Shown: positions 54,610 through 64,000 of the stretch, piece by piece
How positions within the stretch are numbered: position 1 is the stretch's first letter
Layout of the letters: each line of letters begins with the position of its first letter
Assembly: GCA_029449235.1 (NCBI GenBank)
Contig: JANATG010000021.1
Location: 466,001 to 530,000, forward strand
From: Linnemannia schmuckeri
Taxonomy: Eukaryota > Mortierellomycota > Mortierellomycetes > Mortierellales > Mortierellaceae
Direction: 5' to 3'
Length of the DNA: 64,000 nucleotides
Notes under the pieces: model-generated
Database searches by the model: none
What the model saw: the letters and a program-made list of their open reading frames with translations, nothing else
What the model was told of the DNA's origin: nothing
Program-made: the position numbers and the translations under genes

Positions 54610-56708
54610 CCCTTTGAGTGTTAGACGGGCAAATTTGCCCGTTAAAAACTTTTTAGCCTTGTTTTTTTAGATTATCTCGACAATTGATTAAGCCACATCC
54701 CCCCTCTTTCTAAGCTCAAATGAAAGGGCGGAAAAAAATACACTGGTGACGACGATTGCCATCACTCTCACAACTCTCATCAAGCCTAATTTGTCACCTC
54801 ATTACTCCCATGCAGCAATGGACAGCTCATCTTTCGCAACACTAATTGCTGGAGGCGATTCTACCGCCATGGAGGAGGAGGAGGAGGAGGAGGAGGAGGA
54901 GGAGGAGTACGTCGCAGTGCTGACCTTCCGACAGCACACAGACAACAGTGACAGTGAGACTGAGGAAACCCCAATCAAAGGGAAGGGGAGGGGACGAGGG
55001 AAGCGGACGGTGGAACTACCGCCCCCACCAGACTTCCAGCCTCTCAGTCGACCAGAGCATAGGGCTTTTATCCGCCTACCACCACCATTCGATTCTGTTA
55101 CGCCAGCCCCGATAAGTTTGTTTCGACTCTTCTTCACAGACTATCAACTCAACACAATTGTCACCAACACCAACCTGTACGCCCTCTCCAAGAATGCTGG
55201 TACTGAAGGTCGCACCTGGACACCCCTAGATTTGGATGAGTTGGTGGTTTGGATTGCCTTGACCGTGTATCAAGGGCTTCATCGCTTGTCCCCCGTTATG
55301 GCGCTGTGGAATTTGGATAAGCGAGAACCTGTTCACGGAATCTCTCGGTATATGAGTCTCCTACGCTACCAGCAGATCAAGAGATACCTCCATGTGTCAC
55401 CACCCTTCACGGAAACCCCCAACTACTTCGACAAACTGGAGCCGTTACTCTCCCACATTCGCGACATGTCGAAAGCCTTCTACACTCCAGGAACGAATGT
55501 GTCGGTGGACGAGATGATGGTGCGATTCTTCGGTCGAAGTGCGCACACCGTCCGGATGAAGAACAAGCCAACTCCAGAGGGGTTCAAAATCCTTTCTCTT
55601 TGTGATGCAGGATACACCTACACCTTCCTCCCAACGTCCCGGATCAAGCCTGCCGATGTTGCCACCGTGGAAAGTCTCACCAGAACAGGATGCATGGTCT
55701 CTCACTTGGTTAAGCAGCTTCCCCACACCTGGCTCTCCTTCAACGTCTTCATGGACAACTACTTCTCGAGCGTCGCACTCTTTCAACATTTTAGGGACAT
55801 TGGGATTGGGGCATGCGGAACAGCAAGGAAGCAAGCAGGGATTCCGAAGGAACTTCGAGTGGAGAAGGGGTCAAAGCTTGAATGGGATACTCGTTCAGGC
55901 GTCGTAGTTGATGGAGTATTGGCGGTTTTCTGGCAAGACAATGGCCCCGTTACCATGCTGACAACCATTCATAGCATAGTTGGAGATGAGTGGGAAGTTG
56001 AGAGGGAGAGACGTCGGCCCCGAGAGACAAGTACAAACGCTTTGAAAGTGCGAGCAGTGTTTGGTACTTCCCCAAGAAAAGGGCTTAAGATCCTCAAGGT
56101 CATCGATGACTACAATTTCCATATGGGAGGCGTGGACATTGCACACCAACTGAGATCATACTACAGCACCCAACAAATCACCCTTCGAAACTGGATGCCC
56201 CTCTTTTTCTGATTGCTCGACACCGTCATCATCAACTCTTATCTCATTGCTCGAAAAGCAGGATCACCTCTTACCCATCGAGAGTTTCGGCAGTCTCTTG
56301 TGTGGGGTCTTATCGACTCGATCTTCCACAAAAACAAGCGTCGGGCCGGGGACACAGAACACGATGTTCCCAGAAAGCGAGAAAGGGTTACCAAGAACTT
56401 CCAACTCTCCGATGCCCGCTTCGCGTTTGGAAATCATTTCTCAGTGTGGAGAGAGACGCGATCGACGTGCACATGGTGTTCATGGAGGGCTGCTCAGAAG
56501 CAGATATTCATGGATCACAAGAACCCCAACCAAACCCAAGTGTGGTGTAAAGAATGCGATGTGCCTCTTTGCGTCAACAAAACTAGAAACTGTTTTGAGC
56601 AATACCACACCAAGAATAAAGTTCGAACCAAATTTTGCATTGATGTAGCACGGGAAAAACAAAAATTTTGACGGGCAAATTTGCCAGTTATCCGTTACAG
56701 TCGAAGGG
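54610..56708 (+). mobile_element. piggyBac-type transposon, about 2.1 kb
   Basis: The ends begin CCCTTTGAGTGT (left, 54610) and CCCTTCGACTGT (right, minus strand from 56708). Each is followed by a GGCAAATTTGCCCGT subterminal motif (ACGGGCAAATTTGCCCGT at left is itself a palindrome). The flanks are TTAT and ATAG and not a matching TTAA, so target duplication is lost or was never present. It encloses one transposase gene. Confidence 0.8.
54818..56671 (+). pseudogene. piggyBac transposase interrupted by one in-frame TGA
   Basis: Cuts and pastes at TTAA. The first ATG in good context is at 54818 (MDSSSFATLIAG). A poly-Glu run (GGA/GAG repeats, 54871-54907) and a Lys/Arg-rich region precede the core. 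Acidic catalytic residues: NVSVDEMMVRFFGR, VFMDNYFSSVALF and IDDYNFHMGGVD. At 56210-56212 a TGA follows WMPLFF; the frame resumes at once with LLDTVIINSYLIARKAG and runs to 56671. Family members have Trp there, so TGG to TGA is the likely change. The part after the stop holds the cysteine-rich zinc domain (CTWCSWRAAQ, WCKECDVPLC, NCFEQYH), so without readthrough the protein lacks its DNA-end binding domain. All else is intact, which implies recent inactivation. Confidence 0.85.
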
Positions 56709-57023
56709 ATAGAAGAGTCAGAGGTGAATAAGAGTGATGAGAAATGACTAACTAAGGTGGACTTTAAACCTAATATGTTGCACTTTTCTAGTTGTAGTTT
56801 TGAGGAAAAAATAAAAACCTCATTTAAACCTCAATTCAATATGGGTTTGTTATTGCAAGGTGAAAAACGTCATGCTCTAGTTGCGGCACGCGTGCAAAAA
56901 ACCTCGTCTTTGCTCCCATCTCTTTGTAGAGTGGGTGTTAAATAGAATTTGTTAGAGCTTCTCAGACCTCTTTCTTTTACGAGTGGCGGGACTGGAGCTT
57001 CCTGTCTGTGCCATTTTGGCAAC
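56709..57023. other. Intergenic
   Basis: No gene recognised. Confidence 0.4.
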
Positions 57024-58156
57024 TCATTCTTTTCTGTTTTCAAACCTCTTTACATGTGTAGCAATAACATGTGGGTTCTTTTTGTTGATTCTCTGGTAGT
57101 ACAGCGAGATGGCTTTTTTCAAATCAAAGTTCTCGTAGGGTATTTCCGAATTCTCTGACTCAGGATAACCCTTCCATTGAACCGTGTACATTATTCGGCA
57201 TCGCTGTCCAATAATATACCTCTTCATTTCTCCGTTTACTGTAACATCGAAGGCAAATGTCGCCATAGGATTGGACGTTCAGGCAGGACTCCCTCTCTTT
57301 CAACCCTATATGCCAGTGTCCCAACTCAGACCGACAGACTTCGCAACTCTTTCCATGGAATGTGGACGACACGAAAAAGTTAAATTTGGAGAGTAGATCA
57401 AAGCCTGCTTTTTCGCCTCGCGAGAGCTTTCTATCATCAAGCCAGTACTCAGGATGAGGAGTGAGCCCCTTGTCCTGTGTCAATAGTATTATACTCAGAT
57501 ATGGTTAGACTGAGGTATCCTTTACATCAAGTATATTTGGTGAATTGAAGACGACACAACTGACTGTTTGATATTCTTACATCCTTCTTCAGAGGCGTCG
57601 TTCCTGGTTTGTAAATGAACTCTTACTGCTTTGTTGTCGGCCCTATCCTCTGAACCCTGTTTCTCTTGTACACAGCTGGCACCTTGAACTCTATTAAACG
57701 AACGAGGTCAGTAGCTGAGGTTGACCGAAAAACAAAAAGATGCCACCTTTTTTTTACCATTTGGGATTGGTAGCTTCGTCTCATGGCCGACAATGGGCTC
57801 AGGTGATGGGACAGTTGGGATCGGCGTCGATGGAAGTTCAAAGCTGGACCGAGACTGGTTGTTGCTTGCGTGGGCATTCCTCAGGTGTTTAAGGAGTGAC
57901 TTCCGCATGGTGCAACCTTTGTCGCAATCTGGGTCCGGGCAAGGATGTGGATGATGGATTTTCTGGTGAACTATCCAGTTTTGTGCCCCTTGGATGACCT
58001 GTTTACAAGATTGTTCTTTGTACCGTGGCAGTGATATAGCTGGTGCTTTCGCTCATGCTTGACGCGGTTGTTGTAAAAGTTGAAGTGTCTTTCGCAACCA
58101 GGAAAACGGCAGGGGAATCTCGTTTCAGTGTGTTTTGCTAGGTAGTGTCGATGCAT
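57024..58156 (-). pseudogene. Broken zinc-finger plus chromodomain gene
   Basis: On the minus strand, two C2H2 fingers: FPCRFPGCERHFNFYNNRVK followed by HERKH (about 58120-58045), and CPDPDCDKGCTMRKSLLKHL followed by RNAH (about 57930-57860). Introns follow (GTAAAA...TTTAATAG; GTAAGA...TTGACACAG). Later exons read FKVPAVYKRNRVQ and, after a TAA near 57631, EFIYKPGTTPLKKD, joining DKGLTPHPEYWLDDRKL. A Cys-pair segment follows (SCEVCRSELGHW, DICLRCYSKRRNEE). The frame then changes by one base near 57195. The next frame encodes a chromodomain (YTVQWKGYPESENSEIPYEN, KKAISLYYQRI). The stop and frameshift suggest a pseudogene, though unusual splicing could explain some breaks. Chromodomain with C2H2 fingers suggests a chromatin or transposon-related protein. 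Confidence 0.5.
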
Positions 58157-58230
58157 GTCACACCTGTGCTGTATGTGTTAATGCAGCGTGGGTCCTTCCA
58201 TTGGATGCGGCCGTTGTTGTTCATGTTCAA

Positions 58231-58903
58231 TAATGAAGAGGAAAAGCAGCGGGGGCAAGGTTGGTGAAAAGGCAAGAAGAAAAGTTGATATTTCGGTGGA
58301 CGATTGATTTATTGGTCAAGCACAGTGAAACCGAAATTTAGCTTTAACAGAGAACACTGCAACCTGGAAAAGGGCTTGCTTAATAGCTCCTGACCTTCCT
58401 TGTAGTATCTCTAACTGACACATACGTAGTTATGTCATTATCAGGGTGCTGCATTGCAGCCAAAACATGCAGGCAACAGTCAGTTAGGATCTCTAAACTG
58501 AGTTAAATGAACATACATGTTGGGACTGAGGATGGCTCTAATATGATTTTTAGATGGGATTCGGGGGACGAGTTTCGCCTCTCCATGTACATCCTGTTAA
58601 GAGGTACAGGTCGCAGCTCCATCGATATTTAAAGGTCCTTGGCTCCTGCACCCATCTTGGGTCAACGGAAGTTACTCATGATTAGGCCATAAACGGAGAG
58701 AAAGAGCTCTGGGCAGGCTTCCAGTACACAAGATGCCCTGGGATTGGAGCAGAGGCGTAGGGCGAGGAAATGATTGGGTTTTCAGCACATTCCAACGAGC
58801 GAAGTAAAGACCAGTGTCATAGTCGCTGGCCGACATGATCTGTCGCTTCAGGCAACTCCTTGTAACCTACCCATACCAGCTGGAACAGGATCCACCTTCA
58901 CGT
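58231..58903. other. Intergenic, possible remnant downstream of the crinkler-like gene
   Basis: No open frame of note. It may hold decayed 3' parts of the neighbouring minus-strand gene. Confidence 0.35.
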
Positions 58904-59714
58904 CTAAATAAAGGACAAGGTTTCTGGAGGTTTTCCGAACCCACGACGCCATGCTCTTGGTAAACCACGAATGGGTCCTGAAGTTTTAGGTAGCGCCCCT
59001 TCGCCCTTCACAAACGCGTCGAGAAATTTGGCAATGTTTGATCCTGGTGCAAAGAACCTGTCCGTGATCTTTTTGATATCAGCATGGAGGTCGCCTAGTT
59101 ATGTGAAAAGAGGGCAGGGTATGAGACACCTGAACCACAGCGGGATGCAAACGTAACGCGCATAAAGCAATTGCACTTACCAGAGAGAGGGGTGCTAGGA
59201 CGAGAACCATCCGAAAGAGAGCCAGGGAGGGGAGTCAAGGCTCGGGAAGGGACAGGTGCATGAACTATGTTGGTGCAAATGGATGAGTGCTTCAGGTTAG
59301 TGGATGAGCAAGAGTCGACGATGCAAACAGCAAGCCATAAAAAGCAATAAACGCGTGTGTGCATTTGTGCATTACCTTGGGGAGGGCACTGAACGATGAC
59401 ATGAATGGTGTTTTTGGGCGGCTTGTCGGGAAAGACCTCCAACAGGCCACGCGTCGCTCTGAGTTTCTTCTTGTCCTTGTTATTGACATTGCCAAGCACG
59501 ATGGGGATCTCGTCGTCGTTGTCGCTGTCTGGAATGGAGACACTCCAGAGGGTGAGATCCTTGGCATCAACGCCGTTGAACGTGTCAGGGATCTCGGTCT
59601 TAATGAGCTTTTGAGGTCACCGATTGTCTGGGAGGACTCCATCTCGACAGGGAACGCGTTGGAGGTAGCTTCTCTATCAACAAGACAGAAAAGGGTCAAG
59701 TGGTTGTCGATCAT
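58904..59714 (-). pseudogene. Crinkler-type (CRN-like) protein, frameshifted and truncated
   Basis: Crinkler-domain proteins are modular intracellular or secreted proteins, abundant in oomycetes and Mortierella-type fungi. The N-terminal ubiquitin-like domain starts HLTLFCLVDREATSNAF and has VEMESSQTIGDLK. The frame then changes by one base in the T-run at 59609-59612 (an A-run on the coding strand). The following frame carries DLTLWSVSIPDSD, IPIVLGNVNNKDKKKL, RGLLEVFPDKPPKNTIHVIV and ends the domain at QCPPQ before a GTAATG donor. Later pieces read VPSRALTPLPGSLSDGS and DRFFAPGSNIAKFLDAFVKG, PIRGLPRAWRRGFGKPPET, then stop at 58904-58906. The usual long C-terminal domain is missing. The Arg in LVDRE replaces a usual Gly. 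An in-frame ATG at 59729 is an alternative start. Confidence 0.7.
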
Positions 59715-60143
59715 GGTGTTGCGAAGCATTGAATAGACTGAAGGTGAAAGAGAGAAGGTTGTCGAGTAATAAAGAGCGAAGGAAGAAAAAGAACGTGAGA
59801 GATGAAAGAATGTGGTGATCAATGTAATGAAGAGAAGGGGAATGGTAGCAAAGAAATAGGTAAGAAAGGGCGTGGGAGCGGTGGCAAAAGTAATGGAGGC
59901 GAGAAAAAACAAGGAAAAAAAGGGGAAAGACGATAAGAAAAGACGGGGGAGTGTGGCACAGCAAAGAGATGTGGGAAGGGTGGAAAAGGAAGGGCGTGGG
60001 AGTGACAAAGAAAGGAATCAAGTGATGGCAAAGGCGATGAAGAGGCGCTAGGTGGTGGTAGGGGTGACGAAGGTATAGGAATGGTGGCAAAGAGGAGAGA
60101 GTGATAAAGGGTTTTTTTAAAGAAACCTCATGAAAAACCTACC
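59715..60143. promoter_or_regulatory. Pyrimidine-rich leader of the crinkler-like gene
   Basis: Minus strand is C/T-rich with repeated CATTCCT, TTTTC and CCTTTGCCATCA-type words. It keeps a long open frame only because of low complexity. Function as a promoter or leader is inferred from position. Confidence 0.4.
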
Positions 60144-60507
60144 TCAGTAATTGCAGATACAAGGAGTATCCTCCCTGTAACAATCCAACAGTTCTCCGTA
60201 TAAACCGGCAAGTGTGGAACATGCCAACATATCTCCCATGACGATGGATGAACATGAACCCATGTAACTTATTACACCTATCTCAGAATTGTACATTCTA
60301 ACATACGGTTGTTCATCGCGTGTCATGCCATCATATACTATAATCACCTTGTAGTATTTGTTCGATACAACATGTTTCCTGTATTTTTCTACAATAGAAT
60401 TCATGGATATAAACTCCACCTCTGACTCAAACCAATCCTGCTGAACAACAGAATCTTTCAGCTAATCTATTGTAGAACTGTGGAAGAATGCAACCTTGTA
60501 AATCATG
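60144..60507 (-). pseudogene. Unrecognised ORF with one upstream stop
   Basis: The open part (60419-60144) encodes 91 residues, starting MEFISMNSIVEKYRKHVVSN and reading KVIIVYDGMTRDEQPYVRMY and GLYGELLDCYREDTPCICNY. The same frame extends upstream to an ATG at 60507 (MIYKVAFFHSSTID), broken by one TAG at 60463-60465. Base composition is more A/T-rich than nearby genes and the protein looks globular and not low-complexity. No family is recognised; a transferred or viral-like fragment, or part of an unseen spliced gene, are both possible. Confidence 0.4.
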
Positions 60508-61219
60508 GCTGTATGTAACTTGCGAGAGTGATAAAGAAAGTAGTGAGAAACAAAGGGAGACAACAAAGAAAAAACGTGGCAGTGGTGGCCAAGCAGTCCT
60601 TAACTGCCTATATGGCGTGGAAATAACAATATGATGACGGCACTGCTACACGCTCTTTTTTGTCACCACGCCCTTGTTCAACACATCCACATCTATCGTC
60701 CAAACTCCCACACCCGTTTCATCACCAGTTTGCATCTATACTTACGCGCTTTTCCTCACTGCCACACTTCTTGCCATCCTTCTCTTCCCTCATTCCCCTC
60801 TTTTTGTTTTCCTTTATTCTCTCCATCGCTTTTTTCTTTGTTCCTTTACTGTTCCTCTTGTTTGCCAAACAACTCCATTCTTTCTTCACATACGCAATCC
60901 TCTCTCTCTCTCTCTCTCTCCAGCACACCCTTTTCTTTGTCACTCACACCTTCTATCACCACCCACTCTTACTCGTTGTTTGAACCGTTCTCGACACGCC
61001 TGGATGTCCATCTCAATCTCCCCCCCCCTCTCCCTCTTTTGGTTAGTAGGCTGGTTTGTTAGAAATTTTGCAGATCCTGCGGCTTAAATTTAAAATGAGC
61101 GAGCGCTCACAATGGTTTCGTAGTGCCACTTTAGGTCCACATACAAAAAAAAAAAAAAAAAAAAAAAAAAACACTAAACCACATCCTTTCAAATTCCTAC
61201 TTCCTCAGCAGGATCTAAT
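60508..61219. other. C/T-rich intergenic DNA
   Basis: 60660-61040 is a low-complexity C/T-rich tract with a CT microsatellite at 60900-60921, and looks like a leader without a following gene. Poly-A at 61145-61171. Confidence 0.5.
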
Positions 61220-61295
61220 AACAAGGGGAGGGGAGGACTGGCATCCAAGGATCAACAAAAAAAAGGCAGTGTCGCTATGAACGACTTGGCATGGC
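61220..61295 (-). repeat. 28S rRNA-derived dispersed repeat, copy 8
   Basis: Read on the minus strand: GCCAAGTCGTTCATAGCGAC then a diverged TTTTTGTTGATCCTTGGATG and CTCCCCTCC segment. The only copy on the minus strand. It sits about 50 bp after a 27-bp poly-A. Confidence 0.7.
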
Positions 61296-61358
61296 CAATG
61301 TCCAACGACGCCGATTTTTTTATTATTCTACGCTTCTAGCGGAAAGAAAAAAAATTTC

Positions 61359-61859
61359 TTAGCAGGTCTGGGAAACACCGCTAAGGTGACGCCACGACAA
61401 GCCCTGGGAAGCGCTCGAGCAGCCAACAGGCTTGCATGCGTTGGAAGAGACCTTGCCTCTGGAGAAACCAGCAGCGCTCATAAAGTTGGTGCCCGAATAG
61501 AAACCGTTGATCCAGGTTCCATCGTTGGCATAGCTGACACCACCGTTCTTGTTGGAGCAGACGCCGAGGGTCTCGATGTTGCTCAAGATGTCAAGAGTGT
61601 ATCCGTCCAGGCTGTGGGCGGTAACGTCGGCTTGGTGGCACTGGCAGAGAGTCATGTCGACGTTCTTAAGGTAGGAGCAGAAAACCTGGCCCGCCTTGAG
61701 CGTGTTCTTGGCCTTGGTGTAGACGACCGTCTGAGCGCAGTTGACGTTAGGGACAGTGTGCGTGCCGGTCAACTGTCCGGAGCTGAGAATGTAGCCAGCT
61801 TGGACTGCGCTGATGATAGTGGGGAGGGCGATGGCGGCGACGGAAATGAGCTTGACCAT
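61359..61859 (-). CDS. Small secreted cysteine-containing protein
   Basis: 166 residues with a signal peptide (MVKLISVAAIALPTIISAVQ, cut after AG or QA). The mature part has eight cysteines, including the pair LCQCHQADV and the cluster NACKPVGCSS, and ends VSQTC. Extracellular, compact fold likely with four disulfides. No known domain seen; it may be an effector-like or wall protein. A TATA-like TTTTTATACG lies about 95 bp upstream. Confidence 0.75.
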   Translation of the reverse strand: MVKLISVAAIALPTIISAVQAGYILSSGQLTGTHTVPNVNCAQTVVYTKAKNTLKAGQVFCSYLKNVDMTLCQCHQADVTAHSLDGYTLDILSNIETLGVCSNKNGGVSYANDGTWINGFYSGTNFMSAAGFSRGKVSSNACKPVGCSSASQGLSWRHLSGVSQTC

Positions 61860-63539
61860 TTTGGAGAAGTGAGTTGGTGGTAGGATGTGGTGTGCGGTAC
61901 AGGAAAGTGTTGCGTAAAGTCAATGCTGGGATGTGAGATGGGCAACCTTTTTATACGAGTTCCTCCTGGGTAAAGATCAATGACAATACTTACACGCTCG
62001 CTTTCTGTGACTATGGTGCATGTCTTGTCTTGAAGGTATGCGAGTTGTTCAAGGAAAATAGTGAGGCAAAAACAAAAAAATGGATCGGGATGGCCTTCCT
62101 AGAGTTGAAGTGATGACATTTAAAAAATGGTTCAGGGCAGTATTATGGTCAAGTACCAATGTACTCGGGTATCGGGTACATGTCTGTTGCGCTCATGCCT
62201 AGATAGCCAGGATATGCGCGCGATACTTCGAAATCAAACAAATTAAGGTTGGGCAGTGCGCCAAACGAAATTCAATGGAATTGGGCTATGTCGGCAGCTG
62301 GTTAGACCATTTTTACGATGGAGGGCGTTTTTTCCACCAACTGTCGACTCTTGCATTACATTTGGGATGAATCGACAAGATATTTTGCTCCGATAATTGG
62401 TGTATGTGAATGAAAAAAAGTACCGCTCTAGATATCCTGCTAAAGTAAGAATTGAATGGGCTGGACATTGAAGGTTCAAAAAGCAGCAGGCCGTCACAGG
62501 CCAAGGCATCCTTTCACAATATCGCTGCGATTAGTCTGTTTCTGCGATGGTAGGTATCGCGTCGAAAAAGTTTTGTTTCTCTTTTTTCTCGGCGCCATAT
62601 CCCCTCATTTCTGCCTGCATGCCCAGTTTAATCCAAACTATTCAAAAGGAAAGGAAGCAACAGAAACCGATAGGTTCGGCTATGCCGAGCAACTTGACAA
62701 TAGTCTGGGATCTGAATGCTTCTCTATACCACAATAGTGATAATGGTGAGGATGAGGGCGTCAAAAGAAAAAAGAAAAAAGAAAAAACAATAGCACATAG
62801 TATTCTCATGTGGTCCTCCACCATAGCCCTGACTGTACCATCGACTGTTTAACTGCGCTGGTCGGGCGGGATGCGGTGGATCTAGTTGTGTATGGCCGTG
62901 GCTTGATAGTGGTGGTTTGACAGGCACCACAAACTAAGCGAATTCATATTGGGTTTAAGTTCGAGAATGTTGCTGTAGTGGAAAGGTCAGTTAACTAGAG
63001 GCACAAATTGCCAACAAAAAATGAGAAAAAAATAAAGGAAGGGGAGTGTTAAGAAGGGTCGCAGACAAAAAATTGGTAGGAAGGGTAGGGTAGGTGTGTT
63101 TACGCGGCTCGAGCACAGGAACGTGTAGCTCTAGCGCGAGAACTCTTGCCCTTACTCTTGCCCTTACTCTTGCCCTTACCCTTTCGTCTACCTGTGTCAA
63201 TTCAGTCAGCAAGCAAAAGAAAAACAAAAACAGCAATAATGATCAAAGCGCACCGACCGTCATTATACTACCCTTGACTCATGCATCTAAAAAAAGAGAG
63301 AGAGCATGCTCAATTCCTCCCAGCAGTCCATCACTGCCATGCACTCTCCCCGTAACTCATCAGTCCTTGCTCGTGCTATCATTGTCAAATCCCTCATCCT
63401 CTCCAGGTTATGGCACTTATGCTGGGTAATCGGCTACGACTAAACAACTCAGGACTTTTCTGAGACAGGGACCATAGGACTCTTCACCAGACCCCAACTG
63501 ATCGACACAACCAGAAGCGGGAACTTCGAACAGGGGCGC
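61860..63539. other. Intergenic, no gene seen
   Basis: 1.7 kb without coding support. A 12-bp tandem (CTCTTGCCCTTA, three copies) lies at 63146-63181. Confidence 0.45.
63146..63181. repeat. Tandem 12-bp repeat (CTCTTGCCCTTA)3
   Basis: Three head-to-tail copies. The CCCTTA word is not the usual telomere unit CCCTAA. Confidence 0.85.
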
Positions 63540-63993
63540 CGGCCCTGGAGCGTCAAGATACCGCACCGGGCCAGAACCATATGGCGGAGATTCAAATGGG
63601 ATTAGTTCCCCTGTGGATCTCTACGCCATATGGTCTGAAAGCAAGAACCCAAATGCAACATGGCTGGGTGCAGAGAACAATGCGAGGATCAATTGCACCA
63701 CATCTTCCAACGCACGCCTAAATAACCTTCTTGGCTATCCATCTTTCAGAAATACACCTCCAAAACACTGGTCTGACGACGACCTTGCCAAGGTCCTATT
63801 CTTCCGACCTCCTACCCTCGAAATCAAAGCCCGATCCAACATCACTATTCCCCAATTGCTGGCCTGCTGTCTTATCGGCATCTCAACGGCCAACACCATT
63901 CTCGTTTTGCACCAACACACGCAATCGAGCACCGCTACTATTCACAACATCCTCCGTGAATGTCCAAGACCAAAGCACAGTGTAACTCGTTGA
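63540..63993 (+). pseudogene. Possible non-LTR retrotransposon (LINE) 3' coding remnant
   Basis: One frame gives IPHRARTIWRRFKWD, then after stops CNMAGCREQCEDQLHHIFQR then TP, which resembles the Cys-Cys-His-Cys motif found after LINE reverse transcriptases (with the last Cys replaced by Arg). A second frame then reads LGYPSFRNTPPKHWSDDDLA, KVLFFRPPTLEIK and IPQLLACCLIGISTANTILV, similar to the hydrophobic segment that follows. Multiple frame changes and stops show decay. The body lies to the right or is gone. Low certainty. Confidence 0.3.
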
Positions 63994-64000
63994 AGGGCTG

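Noticed and set aside
54606..54613. TTAA target duplication for the piggyBac element
   Set aside because: Left flank reads TTAT and right flank ATAG; they do not match.
59677..60090. Long minus-strand frames upstream of the crinkler-like gene
   Set aside because: They arise from C/T-rich low-complexity sequence; composition is uniform in all frames.
63146..63181. Telomere-like repeat
   Set aside because: The unit is CTCTTGCCCTTA, not CCCTAA, and only three copies lie in internal sequence.

Overview
The window looks like nuclear DNA of an early-diverging fungus, most likely Mortierella-type (Mortierellomycotina). The reasons are short GT-AG introns (roughly 70-350 bp) in most genes, a crinkler-type N-terminal domain starting near LTLFCLVD, a large lineage-type low-complexity protein, conserved fungal housekeeping genes, and many decayed transposons. 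I recognise this from protein families seen by eye; no database search was run. Exon boundaries are inferred from splice motifs and reading phase.

Layout. 1-13.8 kb is mostly repeats: a TIR element, rRNA-derived repeats, a 1.3-kb spliced gene for a membrane protein (minus strand, 3.06-4.68 kb), an apparently intact two-gene DD34E transposon (4.9-7.8 kb) and its MITE relative, a 123-bp tandem array, a 28S rRNA 3'-end pseudogene and one small cysteine-rich secreted protein. 14-47.6 kb is the gene-rich core: Rab escort protein, ribosomal protein eL41 (25 aa), a type I membrane protein, an amino-acid permease, a PP2C phosphatase, an SFT2-like Golgi protein, a tandem pair of secreted paralogues (the second is broken), NDUFV1 of complex I, an AlkB-like dioxygenase with a GRF zinc finger, and a 1499-residue lineage-type protein. 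47.6-64 kb is again accessory: a MITE, a decayed Tc1/mariner transposase, a piggyBac element interrupted by one TGA, a foldback element, a broken zinc-finger/chromodomain gene, a broken crinkler-like gene, two small secreted proteins, and at the right edge a possible LINE remnant.

How the genes relate. The housekeeping genes do not form a pathway cluster. REP (Rab prenylation) and SFT2 (Golgi fusion) both serve membrane traffic, and eL41 and NDUFV1 serve translation and respiration. The most interesting material is mobile: (1) a 2.9-kb element whose TIRs enclose a spliced IS630/Tc1-like transposase and a convergent second gene of unknown function, the two sharing a palindromic AATAAA/TTTATT polyadenylation site; (2) eight dispersed copies of a 28S rRNA segment, most beginning near the same internal rRNA position, which look like a 28S-derived retroposon family; and (3) several foldback or MITE elements and two dispersed repeat families, each present twice.
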